64,000 bases of DNA, from NCBI GenBank assembly GCA_949130495.1, contig OX422214.1, forward strand, positions 249,182,187 through 249,246,186. The letters run 5' to 3'. Of the stretch, positions 60,478 through 64,000 are shown one piece after another. Made by a program: the position numbers and the translations under genes. The notes beneath the pieces were generated by a model, which was not told the DNA's origin, did no database searches, and worked only from the letters and a program-made list of their open reading frames with translations. The first letter of the stretch is position 1; every line of letters begins with the position of its first letter. The stretch comes from Sambucus nigra. Its lineage: Eukaryota > Streptophyta > Magnoliopsida > Dipsacales > Adoxaceae.

Positions 60478-62118
60478 CAATAAAATGACCCAAAGCGTAT
60501 TGAAAATACTTCTCATTCTGGATGCCTTGGTTTCTTGGGAAGATCGGGGTAATCATCTGGATCAACTTCATGGTTTCTCTTCTGGTTCTCCTCTGCTCGA
60601 CGAGGAGATCTAGACCTCTCTCTAGTTCGGTCGTTGTTTCTTCTTTCGCCTCCCCGATCAACATACTTTTCTAGCTTTCCTCGTCGGATGAGTGTTTCGA
60701 TCTCATTCTGAAGAGCTATGCAATTTTTGGTCATATAGCCATGATCTTTGTGAAACTCGCAATATTTTCCCCTATTCCTCGTGTCAGGGTCTGCCTTCAT
60801 TTTCTTTGGCCAGTTTAAATCCTCGTTGTTTTTAATTTCTTCCAGGACGTGGTTGATATCTACCTTCAAAGGAGTGTAATTATCAAATTTCCTCAAGACC
60901 TCCCATGACGACCTATTTTTGGATTGTTTGTCACCACCATTGTTCTTATGCTCTTTCTTCTTGGCTTTGTCGACTTCAAACTTGGTTTCTTTAGCATGCA
61001 TATTCTTCTTCGCAGCCATAACCTCCTCGACATTCATAATTTTTGACGCTTTTCCCATAAGTCTGACATGGTTCGAGGTGGATCTTTAGCCAAAGTGTAG
61101 TACAACTTGTTCGGCAGTAGTCCACTCATCAAAGCAGTAATCGCTGTCTTCTCTTCGTAATCGATGACTTCCAGTTTCTCGTTATTAAAATGAGTTATAT
61201 AATCTCTAGTACTCTCACCAGCTTTTTGTCTAATACTTAACAAATGTGCTACTCGTTTAACTGGCTTTGCCCCAAAGAAAAAATCCCAATGAATAATTCG
61301 GCCAGTTGAAGAAAGGTTAAAATCTTACCCCGAGGAAGATTATTATACCATATTTGAGCAGATCCGGTAAGAGTTCCCGAGAAGGCCCTGCATCTCATCT
61401 CGTCTGGGACAGCATAGATGTCGGCAGCAGCTTGATATTGTTCTATATGAAGGACAGGGTCAGTCTTTCCATCATATTTGGGAGTCACAACAGGCGCTTT
61501 AAACTTTGATGGTGTTGGAAAATCCACAATGTCCTGGACAAAAAGTGTTCCTCTAATAAAGGTTCGTTGTAGAGGGTTCTTGGCCTTAGCCATTTCCCCT
61601 AATCTATCCTCCAGCCTCTGAATAGATCCTTTCCATGCATCATTTCCTTCCTCGGGCCTATTGGTTCAAGCAACTGATTGCGTTGAAGTGGCTTCTTGAG
61701 ATTTCTCTTGACGAGCAGCTGGTCGTTCATGGAATCTATCTTGACGAGCAGCTGGTCGGGACTGGGCAGACCCTTCCCTTAAATCTGATGGTCGTCGAAA
61801 TCTCCTCGATGCTGCATTAAGAGGACTTTTGTTCCTCTTGGGGCCTAATCGATCGAAAGTAGAAACCCTACTTAATCTTTCCAGTGCGTTGGTCCTTTCT
61901 GGGGAGAGAGTGACACGTTGTTCAGTATCTGTGGCTCGCACTGACGAAGTTCGTCCAGGTAGATAAGAAAAATCTTCAGATTCTTCATTGCGATATGAAT
62001 TAGTACGCCTGGTATGCGAAGAAGGCGCACGGGTATTTCTTTGAATGCTTCGTGGTCCGGAATGGGCTGATGCACCGCCATGGAGGGTTTGGATGAGTTG
62101 TCGCATTATTTCTTGCAT
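60478..62118 (-). pseudogene. gag: Tat gag
   Basis: The Arg/Ser-rich N-terminus starts near 62118 (MQEIMRQLIQTLHGG). The retrotransposon Gag domain spans about 61560-61100, with FSGTLTGSAQIWYNNLP and ESTRDYITHFNNEK. A lineage-typical zinc knuckle YCEFHKDHGYMTKNC lies near 60760. Frameshifts lie near 61275 (a T-run), near 61050 and between about 60660 and 60510, plus a stop at 61666, so the copy is dead. Confidence 0.88.
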
Positions 62119-62282
62119 GACGGTCAGGCCCTAAGCCAGATTTGCCATTATTCCAGTCAGATCTGGAATAATTGGCGGAGCAGATGGATTTGGAGGGGTT
62201 CCAGCATTTCGATTGCTGGATTCAGGAATATCAACCATTGGTAATAGATTGATTTTGATGAAAAATGATATTATCAGTCGTT

Positions 62283-62302
62283 TCCCACAGACGGCGCCAA
62301 TC
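62283..62302 (-). other. Primer-binding site of the Tat element
   Basis: The minus strand reads TTGGCGCCGTCTGTGGGAA, two bases after the LTR end. This is the TGGCGCC-type site common to Tat/Athila elements. Which tRNA it matches is not assigned here. The interval to the gag start at 62118 is leader. Confidence 0.9.
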
Positions 62303-63431
62303 TGTTGATGTAAAAAATTAGATCACTCTAATCATTCAATCACAGATAAATAAATGAGACAAAAGATTTTAAAGTGGTTCAGCCTTATAATAATGGCCTA
62401 CGTCCATTGTTGTGTTATTGCTGAGTGTTAACGCAAAAATTCTCCATCTACGAGGACCAATCAGAAAAGGACACGTGTCATCCTACGTGGCAATATTCAG
62501 CACCCGAGGAGTGTTAGTCGGCACCCGAGGAGTATTGGTCGGCACCCAAGGAGTGTTAGTTGGTACCTGAGGAGTATTAGTTGGCACCCGAGGAACTCTT
62601 AATCAACGAGCAACTAAGGTGGTCCGAGCTGCATCTCGGCCGTATCATTAATTATCAGATGGACAACAGTTCAACTATTCATTAAATGTTTATATTCTTG
62701 ACGCACACGCTGCATTAAATGTATTACCCTTTCATATGTATATCATTTAATGTATCGACCCTTTCATGTACAGCCTAAGGGCTATAAATACCTTGTATCA
62801 TCCTCATTCAAAGAAGACCGAAATTTCTTGAGAGAATTTGTAATCAAGAATTCCACAAACACTCAGCAATAACATAACAGTGGACGTAGGCTTTATTCCT
62901 AGCCGAACCACTTTAAAAATCTTTGTCTTATTTATTTATCTGTGATTGAATAATTAGAGCGATCTAGTTTTTTACATCAACACTGAGTGTTTAGGAATTC
63001 TCGATTACAAATTCTCTCAAGAAATTCCTCTCTCGATTCCAGGGTTTGGATTCGGGATCCTTTACAATGAGGATTGTACAATGTATTTATAGCCCTGAGG
63101 TTGTAATGTGAAAGGGTAATACATTAAATGATATACATATGAAAGGGTAATACATTTAATGCCCTTTTTGCGTGTGCGTCTGAATGATAAGCATTTAATG
63201 AGCAGTTAAACTGTTGGTATCCTGCTTCGAGGTGCAGCTCAGACCGCTTGGGTTGCTCGGACCGCTTGAGCTTCTCGGTGCTAAAGAGTTCCTCGGAGTG
63301 TATGAGTTCCTCGGAGTAACATGGTTCCTCGGAGAGTGTGATCATCTCGGAAGTGCTTGTTGTTGCCATGTAGATAGCCACGTGTCTTCATATGATTGGT
63401 CCATGTCAGCAGATTAAATTTGGTATCAACA
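62303..63431 (-). mobile_element. 5' LTR of the Tat element, split by a solo LTR
   Basis: The pieces 62303-62425 and 62988-63431 together match the 3' LTR. TATA-like GGGCTATAAATAC lies on the minus strand near 63090. CCTCGGAG repeats occur at 63285-63340. Confidence 0.95.
62426..62982 (+). mobile_element. Nested solo LTR of a Tat relative (557 bp), target duplication CTGAG
   Basis: It starts TGTTAACGCAAAAATTC and ends TTTTTTACATCAACA. The flanks CTGAG (62421-62425 and 62983-62987) are identical. It is related to the host LTR but in the opposite orientation. It has a TATA box (GGCTATAAATACC, 62780-62792) and five tandem copies of CACCCGAGGAGT-like sequence (62508-62600). Confidence 0.95.
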
Positions 63432-63436
63432 CCCAG

Positions 63437-64000
63437 AATCTGTAATTTCGACCTACGGGGTTCATCCAACAATTTTCTCCAAAACGCCATTAATGAGTCC
63501 TAAACTCCCAAATAAGATTACTACTGGTTATATATACCTATATATATTATTTCCTATGTGAAACATGTCCAAATTCATCAAAGGTATTGAATTAATGGTG
63601 TAAATTAACATAATTATCAAGAACCCTAATTTTTCATGAAACTTCCATTTGTCTAATTCTTTTTTCGAATTTCTTACTTCTAAATCCATACAATTTCGTG
63701 GGTAATCCTCTACATATGATTGAGATGTCTAGAATATATCTACTTCCTCTACAACACGTGATTTAAAGTCTCTAAATTATCAAATTCTTCCATAAAACAT
63801 GTTCTTAACAATCATAAATTAACATGGGTGAAACATTAACTAAAAACAAAGCAAGATAGATACTTGCCTGGGATTCAAGGGTCTGATTTGTTGATGAAAA
63901 ATATATGGTTGCGTTCCTCGTCGTGTGATTTACGCTTTGGTGGTGGTGTCGGTGCAATCGAGTGAGTTCTAGGCCTTGGATTGCTTGGAAAGCTCTCCAC
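63437..64000 (-). mobile_element. Gypsy LTR G3, continuation to the window edge
   Basis: It resumes directly after the Tat target duplication. Near 63865 it carries TACTTGCCTGGGATTCAAGG. Its complement matches the CCCTAAGGCAAGTGG region of solo LTR 2, at the distance expected from the array at 41688. The LTR start lies outside the window. Confidence 0.7.

Larger units (their letters stand above)
41764..63431 (-). mobile_element. Tat-lineage Ty3/gypsy retrotransposon, 21.7 kb including nested insertions
   Basis: LTRs at 41764-42347 and 62303-63431 share ends TGTTGATG..TATCAACA on the plus strand. The 5-bp flanks CCCAG at 41759-41763 and 63432-63436 match. Minus-strand order is LTR, primer site, gag, protease, RT, RNase H, archaeal-type RNase H, integrase, tandem repeats, opposite-strand reading frames, polypurine tract, LTR. 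The second RNase H domain and the TGGCGCC primer site place it in the Tat (Ogre/Retand) group. Removing the nested copia, the solo LTR and their target duplications leaves about 12.6 kb. All coding regions are broken. The two LTRs differ by roughly 2-3% by eye, plus a 24-bp indel. Confidence 0.95.

Overview
This window looks like repeat-dense intergenic DNA from a flowering plant nuclear genome, most likely a eudicot with a large genome. It is AT-rich and carries Ty3/gypsy, Ty1/copia, CACTA, Mutator-like and foldback elements, many nested in one another. I found no intact host gene, tRNA, rRNA or CRISPR array. Every coding stretch I recognise belongs to a transposable element or to a gene fragment carried by one, and all contain stop codons or frameshifts.

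Layout. Positions 1-10311 hold a minus-strand Ty3/gypsy element cut by the left window edge (its 3.2 kb LTR ends at 5771), a copia remnant with its 3' LTR (5772-8487), and a truncated gypsy LTR (8488-10311). Positions 10312-12897 hold a dispersed non-coding repeat with two foldback elements, then an LTR-like promoter. A solo gypsy LTR follows (12898-15387, target duplication CTTCT). A Mutator-like element occupies 15669-19168. It carries a broken FAR1-type domain on the plus strand and a broken GRF zinc-finger gene on the minus strand. A second solo gypsy LTR lies at 21797-24537. Positions 24538-35570 contain two diverged copies of the dispersed repeat, and the second copy is split by a 4.2 kb CACTA transposon (29435-33613, target duplication GTG) with a TnpA-like gene.

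Positions 35571-39872 hold retroelement remnants, including a copia 5' LTR, primer-binding site and broken gag. A third gypsy LTR starts at 39899 and is split by a large Tat-lineage gypsy element (41764-63431, target duplication CCCAG). The Tat element is itself split by a full-length SIRE-like copia element (46991-55526, target duplication ATTCT). Its 5' LTR is split by a related solo LTR (62426-62982, target duplication CTGAG). The split gypsy LTR resumes at 63437 and runs off the window.

How the parts work together. Each retroelement once encoded Gag, protease, reverse transcriptase, RNase H and integrase for its own copying. The Tat element adds a second, archaeal-type RNase H. It also carries two long coiled-coil reading frames on the opposite strand, one with two credible spliceosomal introns.

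The most unusual theme is a set of arrays of short CpG-containing palindromes (GTCGTTCGAACGAC, CGAATCGATTCG, CGGACCGGTCCG, TCGATCGATCGA types). They sit inside LTRs of both gypsy and copia elements, and some motifs are shared across the two superfamilies. Palindromic repeats also mark the Mutator-like element, the CACTA ends and the Tat 3' region.
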